Source: an uncultured Eubacteriales bacterium
GTDB lineage: Bacteria > Bacillota > Clostridia > Oscillospirales > Acutalibacteraceae
Length of the DNA: 64,000 bases
Direction of reading: 5' to 3'
Assembly (NCBI GenBank): GCA_934546985.1
Contig: CAKTEE010000002.1
Span: 186,001 to 250,000, forward strand
Both the position numbers and the translations under genes were made by a program. How positions within the stretch are numbered: position 1 is the stretch's first letter; the number at the start of each line of letters is the position of its first letter. A model generated the notes under the pieces. That model was given only the letters and a program-made list of their open reading frames with translations, ran no database searches and was not told the origin of the DNA. This document shows, in pieces, positions 7,940 to 17,099 of the stretch.

Positions 7940-10505
7940 CTAAACTTCTACCGTCTTTCTTTGCAGATAATACTTCTGTTAAGTAATCCAGTGCTGCCGC
8001 CCGGAGTTCATCTATTTTTTCGTGAGCTCTTTTAAAATCAACAGGCTGCCTGATATCAATCCTATCATTTTCAGAATAAACCAAACGCTCTTGTAACTCA
8101 AGCTCCGTTAAAAGATTTGTAACACGAAGTGGGTTTTTTCGGTTTGGAATACAAATAAACTGCTTTTTAAAAATGATAGAAAAGACTGTACCGTGAAAAG
8201 AATTTGTTATTACATACTCTGCCTGTCTGATATAAGAAATAAAGGCAAAAGGATCAGAAACATATTTTGAGATTGTTTTACATCCATACCGATTTTTAAG
8301 ATCAAAAAATACAACCGGCAGTCCGGTTTCTTTTGCTAAAGCAGATACCATGGAAATTAGTTCTTCATTATGTTCCAGCACGTAGACTAAAATATATGGC
8401 TGTTTCATATGGACATCCTTACAATAGGATTCCCATTTTTCCGCTGTTAAAAGTAAGGTAGGGTCTATATTAACATTGACTTTTTTTGAAGTTAATGTCT
8501 CCAGCCATTGTTTTGCACTTAGTTCACGTACAGAAATATAATCTAAATTTTGCAAACTTTTTTTTATTAGCTGTGACTGGTCTTCCGTCAATACTGCAGA
8601 TCCCATACTCGCAGCATAAGATGCCTTTACAGAACTTTCAGAAGCAAAGCCGCCATAAAAAATTTCATCAACGCCCCTTGTAAGTGCTGGATTCCATATC
8701 TGGTCGCTTCCAAAAATGTAAGCGGAGTAGGATAATTCCTTTCTTTCGGCAGCATATCTAAACTGCTCGGCATCATGATAAACGCCTTCTGAAAGATGAT
8801 ATGCTTTATCATAAAATCTAATAAAATTATTTTCTCGCATTGTTCTCCATGGAAGATGCAATAACGTACTTATGAAAAACTTTGCCAACCCCAGAGGATT
8901 CTTTGCTGCCTGCCAAAGATGATTTTTAATAATAATCCCAAAATCATCTTCAATAAAAGCTGGACGATAATCTATAATTTCAGCGCTGTAATTCAACTCT
9001 TCCAGTTTTGCTTGAAGGGCAAACGCCTGCAAACAGGCTCCAAAATTCCGGGCGTTGTGGAAAGTTAAAATCCCTATTTCTTTTTTCCCAGTGTTCTCCT
9101 TTGTAAGACCCAATATCAAATATCCTAAAACACACCAGAAAAATACAGCGCCTCCAGTATTGATATACAAAATTTCAGAATAAAAGAAAGCAGATATTGC
9201 AATAGGAATAATAGAACTCAATAAAAGAGCGTAATAATGGTATTCCTCTCCTTCTTTCTTAAAAAGCTCGGTAAAAATTGTTTTTATAATTAAAACAATA
9301 AAAATAACAAATAAAACGACACCCACAATTCCCTGACTGACTAACAAATCAAAAAACATATTATGTAAATTTGAAAATGCTGTGAAATCATTGTTTACAA
9401 TATAAGTGGCCGGAAGATTTTCCTTTGCATATGGATAAATATTTCGAAAAGAAACACCGAAAACAGGCTTAGTTGATGATATTTCCAAAGCGCTTTTCCA
9501 TATAGAAAACCGCCGGTTACTGATATCATTATTTATATCTTCATCCTCACGTCCAATATTCAATGACGAATCTGTTTCTTTATCGGAAGGAAGCGCAGGA
9601 TTACCATCCAATGTTTCTGAATCATCCCGATAGAGCGATTGCAGGGCATAACTCCCTGCGTCTACAGTTACATGAATAACAAAATACGGAAGTACACAAC
9701 AAACAAGAGCAAGCATCAATGAGATAGTTACTTTCGCAGCTGTTTTATACTTTTGAAGTTTTTTCCAACGAATAGAAAAAAGGAATGCCATAATTCCCCC
9801 TGTTGCCATAAATGCAACTAAAGATGTTCTTGAATCTGAAAAAGCAATATAAGAAATTTGCAAAATGACAGAAACGACATAAAATATTTTCATCCAAACT
9901 TTTTTTACTGTTATAAAATAATAAAAGCACAAAATGATAGAAATCACACCAAAAACTGCACCATAATTAGGATCAGAATAAAGCCCCCATAAACGTTTCC
10001 ATAAAAAGCCTATAATAACCCTTTTTCCGTTAATAATCTGATAACTATGATAATTCATAAAAAATAGAATTAACCCGGCAACCGCCATCAAAAAAGTATA
10101 TCCCATAAAAATATGGGATAAAATTTTAAATTCCCTCTTTGCAGTACCTTTTGTTACCCTGTAATCATAGGCATAGAGTAAAAAAAACTGAAATATCATC
10201 CATATGGCGCCCTTAACATTCTCCAATATGCCATATCGAATCGTTAACAGTGAAGAAATAACATAAGAACCGACAAAAAACAAAAGGACAATACATCCTT
10301 TTGTTTTTCGGTACTGATTAAAATGAAAAAAACGATATAACAGATAGACTAATCCAACAGCAGTTAGTAAATAAGAACTATAGGTTAAAATAGACCTGTT
10401 TGCAAACAAACTATTAAAAGACAAAAAAGCAAGCAGTAAATATAACACCTTAAATGCAAATCCGCTTTTAATATCCTCTCTCACTCTCAGTAAAACATCT
10501 TTCAC
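7923..10505 (-). CDS. Fusion protein: O-antigen ligase/Wzy-like polymerase plus polysaccharide pyruvyl transferase
   Basis: One 860-codon frame joins two proteins that are usually separate. Residues about 1-470 form a polytopic membrane protein of the Wzy_C/O-antigen-ligase type, with many hydrophobic segments, the SDPNYGAVFG and FSDSRTSLVAF segments and a large extracellular loop containing NLHNMFFDLLVSQG. Residues about 473-845 match polysaccharide pyruvyl transferase (PF04230; WcaK/CsaB-like): IGILTFHNARNFGACLQAFA at the start, IFGSDQIWNP, YAASMGSA and the C-terminal ITNSFHGTVFSI. It probably polymerises repeat units and adds pyruvyl ketals, or couples the two steps. No stop or ribosome site separates the halves. 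It overlaps the GT4 gene by four bases. Confidence 0.82.
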   Translation of the reverse strand: MKDVLLRVREDIKSGFAFKVLYLLLAFLSFNSLFANRSILTYSSYLLTAVGLVYLLYRFFHFNQYRKTKGCIVLLFFVGSYVISSLLTIRYGILENVKGAIWMIFQFFLLYAYDYRVTKGTAKREFKILSHIFMGYTFLMAVAGLILFFMNYHSYQIINGKRVIIGFLWKRLWGLYSDPNYGAVFGVISIILCFYYFITVKKVWMKIFYVVSVILQISYIAFSDSRTSLVAFMATGGIMAFLFSIRWKKLQKYKTAAKVTISLMLALVCCVLPYFVIHVTVDAGSYALQSLYRDDSETLDGNPALPSDKETDSSLNIGREDEDINNDISNRRFSIWKSALEISSTKPVFGVSFRNIYPYAKENLPATYIVNNDFTAFSNLHNMFFDLLVSQGIVGVVLFVIFIVLIIKTIFTELFKKEGEEYHYYALLLSSIIPIAISAFFYSEILYINTGGAVFFWCVLGYLILGLTKENTGKKEIGILTFHNARNFGACLQAFALQAKLEELNYSAEIIDYRPAFIEDDFGIIIKNHLWQAAKNPLGLAKFFISTLLHLPWRTMRENNFIRFYDKAYHLSEGVYHDAEQFRYAAERKELSYSAYIFGSDQIWNPALTRGVDEIFYGGFASESSVKASYAASMGSAVLTEDQSQLIKKSLQNLDYISVRELSAKQWLETLTSKKVNVNIDPTLLLTAEKWESYCKDVHMKQPYILVYVLEHNEELISMVSALAKETGLPVVFFDLKNRYGCKTISKYVSDPFAFISYIRQAEYVITNSFHGTVFSIIFKKQFICIPNRKNPLRVTNLLTELELQERLVYSENDRIDIRQPVDFKRAHEKIDELRAAALDYLTEVLSAKKDGRSLDEQKR

Positions 10506-11626
10506 TGCACTACCCCCTCATTCCATAGAAAAGAAAAATTCTGTCCTTCTAAATTGTAACCTGCGTTTTTGGCTAATGCTGAAGCGTCTTCCCTTTGATA
10601 GTTCATTCCATTCTTTATAATAGAATCTGCCCAAACAACTGCATCATGTTTATGTTTTATACTTAAAAAAATACAGTTATCTGTAAAAACAATTTCTTTT
10701 GGTACATTAACAGAAAAAAAACACTTTAATCCGCTAACCTGAGCCTCTACTCCTACAATTCCCAACCCCTCAAATCTGGATGGAAACGCAAATACATCCA
10801 TCGCCTGCATCAGATCGTTTACATCTCTCCTTTTCCCCATAAAGAGTATAGATTCTTCTATTCCCATTTGTTGAGCACGTTCTTTTATTTCCTGATACAA
10901 ACGGCCTTCGCCAATAAGCATCAAAACAGACTGCGGTTTCTGCCGAAGCAACTGCCGAAAAACTTCCAATAAAAACACATGGTTTTTTTGAAAACTGAAA
11001 AATCCTACATCGCCTACTACAAATTTTTCTTCCAGATGAAGCGATTGCCTTACTTCTTTCCTTTTTTCAGCTGAAAAAGCAAATTTCTGAGTATCAACAG
11101 CATTTTTAATTACATGAAAATGACTGCTATGGACAATTTTTTGAGGAAAAATCCATTTCCCAGCCATTCCAGAACAACCGTAAAAATCGGTTCCCATTTT
11201 ATATAAAAACTGCTTACCTATAAAATTCAGGCAATTCAGCAGTATTCTGTTTAAAACGTTATCTGTATCATTCCCTGCCGAATGAGAATGAATAATACGT
11301 TTTTTTATTTTACATTTCCATGCGGCTATAATTCCAATACAATTTATAGTTGTTGAAATATTAAAGTAAGCAACATCATAATGATTTTTTTTCATGATTT
11401 CCCTTGTCTGGCAAAACTGTTTGAACGGATGTTTTAAAGTAGAAACCTCATAAACCGCAGCATGATATTGTGAAAGCACTGATTCCAATTGAGGTGTAAT
11501 TTTATTTGTTAAAAAATCCATTTGTATGTCGTCATGCTCAAACGGGATGGACTTCAACATATTTGTTAAGTATTTATCAATTCCGCCAGTAGTACCATCA
11601 ATGATATAGCCAACCAGAATTCTCAT
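10502..11626 (-). CDS. Family 4 glycosyltransferase
   Basis: A 374-residue GT-B enzyme. The N-terminal half has the GGIDKYLTNML acceptor-domain signature. The C-terminal half has the GDVGFFSFQKNHVFLLEVF start and the nucleotide-sugar motif FPSRFEGLGIVGVEAQ, whose two glutamates fit the EX7E pattern of GT4. It should add one sugar to the lipid-linked repeat unit at the inner membrane face. GGAGTG precedes the ATG; the stop overlaps the next gene by four bases. The sugar donor cannot be read from sequence. Confidence 0.85.
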   Translation of the reverse strand: MRILVGYIIDGTTGGIDKYLTNMLKSIPFEHDDIQMDFLTNKITPQLESVLSQYHAAVYEVSTLKHPFKQFCQTREIMKKNHYDVAYFNISTTINCIGIIAAWKCKIKKRIIHSHSAGNDTDNVLNRILLNCLNFIGKQFLYKMGTDFYGCSGMAGKWIFPQKIVHSSHFHVIKNAVDTQKFAFSAEKRKEVRQSLHLEEKFVVGDVGFFSFQKNHVFLLEVFRQLLRQKPQSVLMLIGEGRLYQEIKERAQQMGIEESILFMGKRRDVNDLMQAMDVFAFPSRFEGLGIVGVEAQVSGLKCFFSVNVPKEIVFTDNCIFLSIKHKHDAVVWADSIIKNGMNYQREDASALAKNAGYNLEGQNFSFLWNEGVVQ

Positions 11627-11642
11627 TTTTTACACTCCGTAC

Positions 11643-12719
11643 CTATCTATTTCTGCTTGCTTTTTCAAAAACAGCAGGCATAAAAGTTTTTACAAAATAT
11701 ATCATTCTTGCCATACATAAGGTAAGTGTATAATTTCTCTTTTTTAATAATGTAACCATGAGAGAAACCATCCTGTTAGAAGACCCTGCATAGGCAATCA
11801 AATCTGTAAAAATGGGCGCAGAATATAAATCCATAAGGAATTGCTTTCTGTCTTTATGTAAAAACGTAGATTGCTTATCACAATTTCGCTGCAAGGCAGA
11901 AAAAATATACCTCACAAAAAGATTGGCCAGCTTATTTTTTATATCTTCTGAACAAATTCCCCACCGTGTAAACTGGGCATACAACGCCTCAATTTTTTTC
12001 TGATGATAGACAAAATAATAAGGGATATATTTAGTTGTAAGACTTCCCGGAACACCTTTACGGTAATAATAAGGAGTTGCCGATAAAATATTCAGTCTAT
12101 TTACATAGTCGAACACTTTAATATTGAAAAAAATATCCTCCAAAGTACGGTCGTTTTCATCAAACCGAATGCGATGCTTCTGTATCACCTCGGCTTTATA
12201 CACTTTGTTCCATGCATAGCCATAGAGCGTCTTTTCTTCCAACTCCATAACTGCAGCGCGTACCCGTTTCTGTTCACTTAAAAAACGATCCTGCGGAAAG
12301 GAATAAGTAAACGTATCCCGAAGTTCTCCATTATCATGAAAATATTCTTCTTTCACACCAAAAACTGTCACATCAGCATCATTCTTCTGGAAAGCTTTCC
12401 AAGCAATTTCCAAAAGGGTATTTTCAATCCTATCATCCGCATCCATGCAAAAAATATATTTGCCGGAAACCTGTTCCAGCGCAGCATTTCTTGCATTGCT
12501 TAAACCTTTATTTTCAGCTAAATGAATCACTTTAATCCGGTGGTCTGTTAATGCTAAGCGATCACACATACTGCCGCTGTTATCCTGCGAACCGTCATTC
12601 ACTAAAAAAAGTTCAAAATCAGAAATCGTTTGTGCCAAAACGCCCTGAACAGCATTTTCTATATACTTTTGAGCGTTATAGACAGGAATAATGATACTAA
12701 ATAAAGGCAAAGACTGCAT
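11643..12719 (-). CDS. Family 2 glycosyltransferase
   Basis: A 358-residue GT-A enzyme. The first about 110 residues hold the standard features: FSIIIPVYNAQKYIENAV, FLVNDGSQDNSG, NARNAALEQVSG and the metal-binding IFCMDADDRIE. The C-terminal part is variable and probably binds the acceptor. It is preceded by CTGGAG and lies 16 bases upstream of the GT4 gene in the same operon. The donor sugar is unknown. Confidence 0.87.
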   Translation of the reverse strand: MQSLPLFSIIIPVYNAQKYIENAVQGVLAQTISDFELFLVNDGSQDNSGSMCDRLALTDHRIKVIHLAENKGLSNARNAALEQVSGKYIFCMDADDRIENTLLEIAWKAFQKNDADVTVFGVKEEYFHDNGELRDTFTYSFPQDRFLSEQKRVRAAVMELEEKTLYGYAWNKVYKAEVIQKHRIRFDENDRTLEDIFFNIKVFDYVNRLNILSATPYYYRKGVPGSLTTKYIPYYFVYHQKKIEALYAQFTRWGICSEDIKNKLANLFVRYIFSALQRNCDKQSTFLHKDRKQFLMDLYSAPIFTDLIAYAGSSNRMVSLMVTLLKKRNYTLTLCMARMIYFVKTFMPAVFEKASRNR

Positions 12720-12739
12720 TACTTACCAACTCCAGATTA

Positions 12740-13798
12740 TTATCTATTCTGCTTCAGTGTCGCAAAGGTTTTAACATTAGATGATTTAATATAAGAAATA
12801 AAAACACCTTCCATATAAGATAAATGTGCGCTTTTCATCCGAATAGGAAGCAGCATACATTTCATCAAACCAGAACGGGGCTTGGCCAATTTGAGCGCTG
12901 TCGGAACTTTAGGATCAACAAGAATTTTTTTAATCTTTTGAATCTTCTCTTTTCGTGAAAGAGTACAGCCCTTATTTGTAATATTTTCTATACATCCTAC
13001 CACACGTTCAATGTAACGCCGCTGCACCATTTCCACGCTTTGTGGATCACTGACATTCCAATATTGATACAAATCTATCATCCACTCATGTTCTTCTTCC
13101 CGTTTTTCATACATATTAGGACGATATTTCGCCGTTTCACTCTCTTGACGAGAACGGATAAAGTGATAATACCGCTTGGATGAAACCACCACTTTTTCAA
13201 CATCACGCACAACACTCAGTACAAACGGAAAATCATCCCAAAAGGTATTTGGAAACTTCAAACTTTTTTCACGGATATAAGAAGCTAAATAAAGCTTATT
13301 CCACGGGCTGTATAATAAATTTTTATCAAAAAGTTTATAGGCATTCTCTCGAAAGCTTCTTTGCGTATCGAAAATGCAGTCGGATTCCCACAACTCTGAT
13401 CTGACATATTCGTCATCAGAATAATAAGTATCAATATAAAAACCTGTTACGACCAGCTGAGCCTGATGTTGTACCGCCAATTGGTACATATCTTCCAACA
13501 TAGTAGGTTCCGCCCAATCATCAGAATCAAAAAAATAAAAATAATCACCTTTTGCAATTTCCATAGCAGCATTTCTTGCGCTCGGCGCTCCGCCGTTTTC
13601 TTTATGTATAACATGAATCCTGCCGTCTTTTATTGCATATTCATCGCAAATCTTTCCGCTGTTATCCGTAGAACCATCATCAACTGCGAAAAATTCAAAA
13701 TCGGTAAAAGTTTGCGCCAACATACTCTCTATCGCACGCGGAAGATATTTCTCCACGTTATATACAGGCATAATAATGCTAATTTTTGGATTTGTCAT
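12740..13798 (-). CDS. Family 2 glycosyltransferase, first gene of the polysaccharide operon
   Basis: A 352-residue GT-A enzyme with ISIIMPVYNVEKYLPRAI, FAVDDGSTDNSG, SARNAAMEIAKG and the DxD-type FFDSDDWAEPT. It is similar in layout to the next GT2 but clearly diverged, so an old duplication or different acceptors. It is the promoter-proximal gene of a six-gene leftward run ending at 5339. A GGGAG ribosome site precedes the ATG. No initiating phosphoglycosyltransferase (WbaP/WecA type), chain-length regulator or nucleotide-sugar synthesis gene is present here, so the pathway depends on genes elsewhere. Confidence 0.87.
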   Translation of the reverse strand: MTNPKISIIMPVYNVEKYLPRAIESMLAQTFTDFEFFAVDDGSTDNSGKICDEYAIKDGRIHVIHKENGGAPSARNAAMEIAKGDYFYFFDSDDWAEPTMLEDMYQLAVQHQAQLVVTGFYIDTYYSDDEYVRSELWESDCIFDTQRSFRENAYKLFDKNLLYSPWNKLYLASYIREKSLKFPNTFWDDFPFVLSVVRDVEKVVVSSKRYYHFIRSRQESETAKYRPNMYEKREEEHEWMIDLYQYWNVSDPQSVEMVQRRYIERVVGCIENITNKGCTLSRKEKIQKIKKILVDPKVPTALKLAKPRSGLMKCMLLPIRMKSAHLSYMEGVFISYIKSSNVKTFATLKQNR

Positions 13799-14184
13799 TC
13801 AATTTTCCACTCCCACTTTTCACTATGGAATTTTAAAATTTCATAAATCAATTTTACATCTTTATTTTTTAACAATAAAAATTAAGATTCATCACTTAAT
13901 ACCAATCGTATGATCATAATAATTTCTTTATTTCAATCCGTTGGAAATCTTCACTTATAAGTCCGCATGTTCATTCAATCATTTCTAACAAATTATATTC
14001 AGTAATATTTTTTGTACGCTTTTGAATCTCTGCTTTTTACTCAGGAGTACAGCGCTTGTGTGAAAATACCTTAAAATCTACACCCCATTAGAAAGATAAT
14101 TATTGTCAAAAGTGTTTCATCAGTAAAATCCGCATAGATTATTGTATAAAACTTATTTTTATCACAAAACAGAGACAATAGACC
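13799..14184. other. Gene-free AT-rich stretch upstream of the polysaccharide operon
   Basis: It must contain the promoter of the operon, but I cannot pick one with confidence. Short open stretches broken by many stops occur on the leftward strand and may be decayed coding DNA; none is recognisable. Confidence 0.4.
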
Positions 14185-14396
14185 TTATGCATTAACGCAC
14201 ATTTTTTGCGCAGCAAACTTCAATCCGGAAAAATGACGGGAAAGTACAATTTTTACTCCGTCAAAGGCACGTTTCGGTTCCCGATGGTTTTTATCCATCC
14301 AAATATTTCAACCCAAACTGTAGGAAGCGTAACTTTGCAGGTTTTTGCTCCCCTTGCCGCTGTTCTCTCTGACACACTGATATTGATTTTTGCCAT
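14185..14396 (-). pseudogene. Frameshifted SpoVT/AbrB-like small DNA-binding-type gene
   Basis: Reading leftwards from ATG 14394-14396 gives MAKINISVSERTAARGAK, then TCKVTLPTVWVEIFG, and soon a stop. A shift of one frame at about 14290-14300 restores a continuation, MDKNHREPKRAFDGVKI, then VLSRHFSGLKFAAQ, ending at TAA 14185. The joined text has the short beta-rich layout of SpoVT/AbrB-type proteins (LPxxWV, then FDGxxI) common in mobile elements. Gene loss by a single indel is the simplest reading; sequencing error is the alternative. A promoter remains upstream. Confidence 0.5.
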
Positions 14397-14427
14397 ATAC
14401 TTTTCCACACAGAGCACTTCCGCAACT

Positions 14428-14456
14428 ATTATATTCTATTCAGTACGAATAATCAA
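14428..14456 (-). promoter_or_regulatory. Sigma-A promoter upstream of the frameshifted AbrB-like gene
   Basis: Leftward TTGATT (14451-14456), 17-base spacer, perfect TATAAT (14428-14433), 31 bases before the pseudogene ATG. About 260 bases from here to 14716 have no gene. Confidence 0.6.
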
Positions 14457-14715
14457 TGTTTTTTGACACTGCAGGTAGTAAAAATAAAGTTAATATTGAA
14501 TATTGTTCTATTTTGTCTGAAATTATTTACCTAAAAAGCACTTTTTTCAAAGCTAAAATTCACATATTGTATTTTACAAACACTATACGCGATAATTTTA
14601 TGGTTTTAATACACTTGAAAAGTATTGCATATTCTTCATCATATCACAAACCATACCATTTACTCGAAAATTTTTAGCAAAATTGTATTGCACATCTGTT
14701 TTTTAATCAACATGC

Positions 14716-14744
14716 TAAAAACGGCAGCATAGTATGCCACCGTT
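14716..14744 (-). terminator. Terminator of the 3D-domain gene
   Basis: Leftward imperfect stem AACGG...GCAT / ATGC...CCGTT followed by TTTTAG, about 50 bases after the stop codon. Confidence 0.6.
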
Positions 14745-14795
14745 CTTCTGAAATATTTATTTTTAGCACTGAAATTTCAAATCCTTATGAAATCC

Positions 14796-15395
14796 TTAAT
14801 ATTTAACATATACTTCAGCTGACTGAACTCCCATTTCGTCTACTCTACCATGATCTTCTAAATAAATATCTATATGATTTCCTTTAATTCCGCCGCCGAC
14901 ATCCTCTGCAACATACCAGCCGAAACCTTTGATATAGACTTCTGTCCCTAATGGAATTACTTTTTTATCCACTGCAATCGTTCTGCCTTCTATCAATGGG
15001 TTACCTGTGCAGGTTTGTCCTGCCCATTTTCCATTACAGCAAGAACCTCCACAGTAAAATGTTATTTTAAAATTACCAAGTTCTTTTAAAGAATCTCTCT
15101 GCGCCTGTTTTTTCGCTTGCTGTACTTTTGCACACATTTTTGCTAAAGATGTTTTCATTTCCTCTTTCTTGCTATTAATAGATGTTAAACTAAATGATTG
15201 ATTTAATATTTTTGTTTCTCCATTTTGCTTCATGCTTTGCAGAAAAAAATCAGGAAGCATTGATGCTTTTCTTATAATTTCCACTTTATTCTCATGTGCC
15301 TGTTCCATTAATAAATTTTTATTGAAAGTGTCTTCTCCCCCTATAAGTGTCGCAAGTAATAAAGAAAGTACTGTAAATTTTATAAACATCTTCAT
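14796..15395 (-). CDS. Secreted 3D-domain protein (putative murein-active double-psi beta-barrel)
   Basis: A 199-residue exported protein. It has an N-terminal signal segment (KFTVLSLLLATLIGG), a charged middle with a probable coiled coil (about 75-105) and a C-terminal 3D domain (PF06725) from about residue 108. The three conserved aspartates appear in RTIAVDKKVIPLG, VAEDVGGGIKG and NHIDIYLEDH. The family, including YabE/YuiC and the MltA catalytic domain, is linked to peptidoglycan lytic activity and spore germination. Four cysteines around GGSCCNGKWAGQTC are a feature of clostridial members. It is a single gene with its own terminator. Ribosome site AGGA is modest and spaced 10 bases. Confidence 0.8.
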   Translation of the reverse strand: MKMFIKFTVLSLLLATLIGGEDTFNKNLLMEQAHENKVEIIRKASMLPDFFLQSMKQNGETKILNQSFSLTSINSKKEEMKTSLAKMCAKVQQAKKQAQRDSLKELGNFKITFYCGGSCCNGKWAGQTCTGNPLIEGRTIAVDKKVIPLGTEVYIKGFGWYVAEDVGGGIKGNHIDIYLEDHGRVDEMGVQSAEVYVKY

Positions 15396-15733
15396 TTTAT
15401 AAATTCCTATCTATTGTTATATTTTATACTTATATGTTTGACAGCTATAAAATATACTATACATAATATTAGGAAATTCATGGAATGGAAATATTTTAAA
15501 TATGAAATTAAACATTAAAAACTGACGACCAAATAGAACAGATTAACAGGATAAACATTATTAGTAAATCAGCCACAGAAGCCGTCAATACTATGATGAT
15601 CTTCGTATAAAAAAGTGACAAAAACGCTCGAATAATTTTAAAAACTGTTTGGGTATTTTTTATACCGATGGTAGATTTTATCATATTTTCGTAATATAAT
15701 CTTGTCAATAGTAAAAACCGCGGAGGATAGATT
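15396..15733. other. Divergent AT-rich gap without a gene
   Basis: Holds the upstream regions of the leftward 3D gene and the rightward nucleosidase remnant. A TATAAT (about 15695) lies 34 bases before the latter, without a good -35 box. Nothing else is recognisable. Confidence 0.35.
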
Positions 15734-16434
15734 ATGCGAGTAGGTAATTTTGTGTGCGGGTGATGAAGAACTTGCACCGTTCCTTTCTTCCATACAGGAA
15801 TGTATAATTACAGAAAAAGCAAAGCTAAAATTTTATAGCGGAAAAATCTTTGATATTGAAGTTGTTGTATTATATTCAGGTGTATGTAAAGTAAATGCGG
15901 CTATTGCAACGCAAATTCTTATAGAAATCTTCAAAGTTGACGTCATCATCAATTCAGGAACAGCAGAGGGAATGAATCCCAAACTGAATATATTTGATAC
16001 TGTAATTTCAACAGAAATAGTATATCACGATGTTTCTCAAGATATACTCACAAATTTTTATCCCTGGATGAAAGATGAATATTTTTATGGATATAAATAT
16101 TTACTTGAGTTATCAAATATCAAAAAAAGCTGTACAAGGGTTAAATTTATCTCATAAAGTTTATTGGGGGAGAATGATATTTATTGATACAGAAAACAGA
16201 CAGATAATAAATGAAAAGTATGCTCCTTTAAGTGTAGATATGGAAACAGCAAGTATTGCTCACGTTTGTTATGTGTTCGATATTCCGTTTATTTCTATCA
16301 GAAGCGTTACCGATACTGCTAACCATTGTGGAATAAATAATTTTGAAAAAAACTGTCAAACTGCATCAGTAATTGCACGGGATATTACATTGGCTTTGCT
16401 AACTGAATTAAACGAAAATCTCTTTAGAAACTAA
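15734..16434 (+). pseudogene. Frameshifted 5'-methylthioadenosine/S-adenosylhomocysteine nucleosidase
   Basis: An ATG at 15734 behind a perfect GGAGG opens MRVG and then goes out of frame at about 15746. Removing one A continues as ILCAGDEELAPFLSSIQE through LYSGVCKVNAAIATQILIE and VIINSGTAEGM, all typical of MTA/SAH nucleosidase (Pfs/MtnN). A second frameshift near 16110-16135 is needed to join KNIKK-type text to VQGLNLSHKVYWGRM and the C-terminal VDMETASIAHVCYVFDIPF and SIRSVTDTAN. The usual TGDxFI phrase before FIDTE is also shortened. The active-site VDMET segment remains. Two independent shifts plus a deletion argue for a true pseudogene rather than a sequencing slip. A strong terminator follows. 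Confidence 0.75.
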
Positions 16435-16451
16435 ACGGCAAAATTTTAAGG

Positions 16452-16491
16452 ACACTCTGCAAGACTTCAAAATCTTGCAGAGTGTTTTTTT
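16452..16491 (+). terminator. Strong terminator after the nucleosidase remnant
   Basis: Thirteen-base perfect stem ACACTCTGCAAGA / TCTTGCAGAGTGT with an eight-base loop and seven T residues. Confidence 0.9.
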
Positions 16492-16796
16492 GCCACAATG
16501 CATATCCTGCAAGGCAGGGATAGTGCCCTGCGATGTTATCTCGGCGTGAAAGCTATTGTTCTCTGTCTCGTGGATCTGGTGCTTCGGTTTCTGTTGTCTG
16601 CTTTCTACCCGTAACCGTCTGAGCTGGTCACGCACACTTTCTCTTTCGGGCGGTGGTGCATACCGTTCTTTTTCAGCAGGTCTGCGGCTTTCTTTTGCCT
16701 TTTGCTCCCACTTGGTACACGGTTATATTTGTCAACTACAGCTTCTGCCTTAAGGTATATTGCCACAAATGCCTGCACATCGAAATAACCGTTTTT
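16492..16796 (-). pseudogene. Frameshifted fragment of a mobile-element protein
   Basis: Leftward from 16796 one frame reads KNGYFDVQAFVAIYLKAE, then AVVDKYNRVPSGSKRQKK and AADLLKKNG. Near 16650 the sense continues in another frame as PPPERESVRDQLRRLRVE, then QQKPKHQIHETENN. Base composition here (many CAG, GAC, CGG codons) is richer in GC than the surroundings. The charged, helical text resembles C-terminal parts of relaxase/mobilisation proteins of Tn1549-like elements, but that identity is a guess. There is no start codon and no intact partner gene, so it is a relic. Confidence 0.45.
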
Positions 16797-17013
16797 TCAA
16801 AATATTAGATAACACTTTACACTTCCATCATAGCTAAGATTTTTACTTCCGCCTGCCGCGTATTTGCATTTCTTATTGTTTTTGGCTCCTTGCCCTTGAA
16901 AATGCCCTTTGTTTCGACATGCTTTGTTTTCAGAGAATTAAAATGTTCTATAGAAATACAAAATATATAGAGAAGGTTGAGCTGATAAAAATAAACATCT
17001 CTTTTTTCATCAC

Positions 17014-17050
17014 AAAAATAGTCACTGTGAAACAGCAATTCCACAGTGAC
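17014..17050 (-). terminator. Terminator of the acyl-CoA ligase operon
   Basis: Leftward nine-base stem GTCACTGTG / CACAGTGAC followed by TATTTTTG, 50 bases after the ligase stop codon. Confidence 0.75.
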
Positions 17051-17099
17051 CAAAAATTTTACAAATATTTGCAACCATTATTATTTTAGAAAAAACTTA

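Noticed and set aside
14456..14677. 73-codon rightward frame in the gap before the 3D gene
   Set aside because: AT-rich, no ribosome site, no recognisable motif; overlaps the leftward promoter of the AbrB-like remnant.
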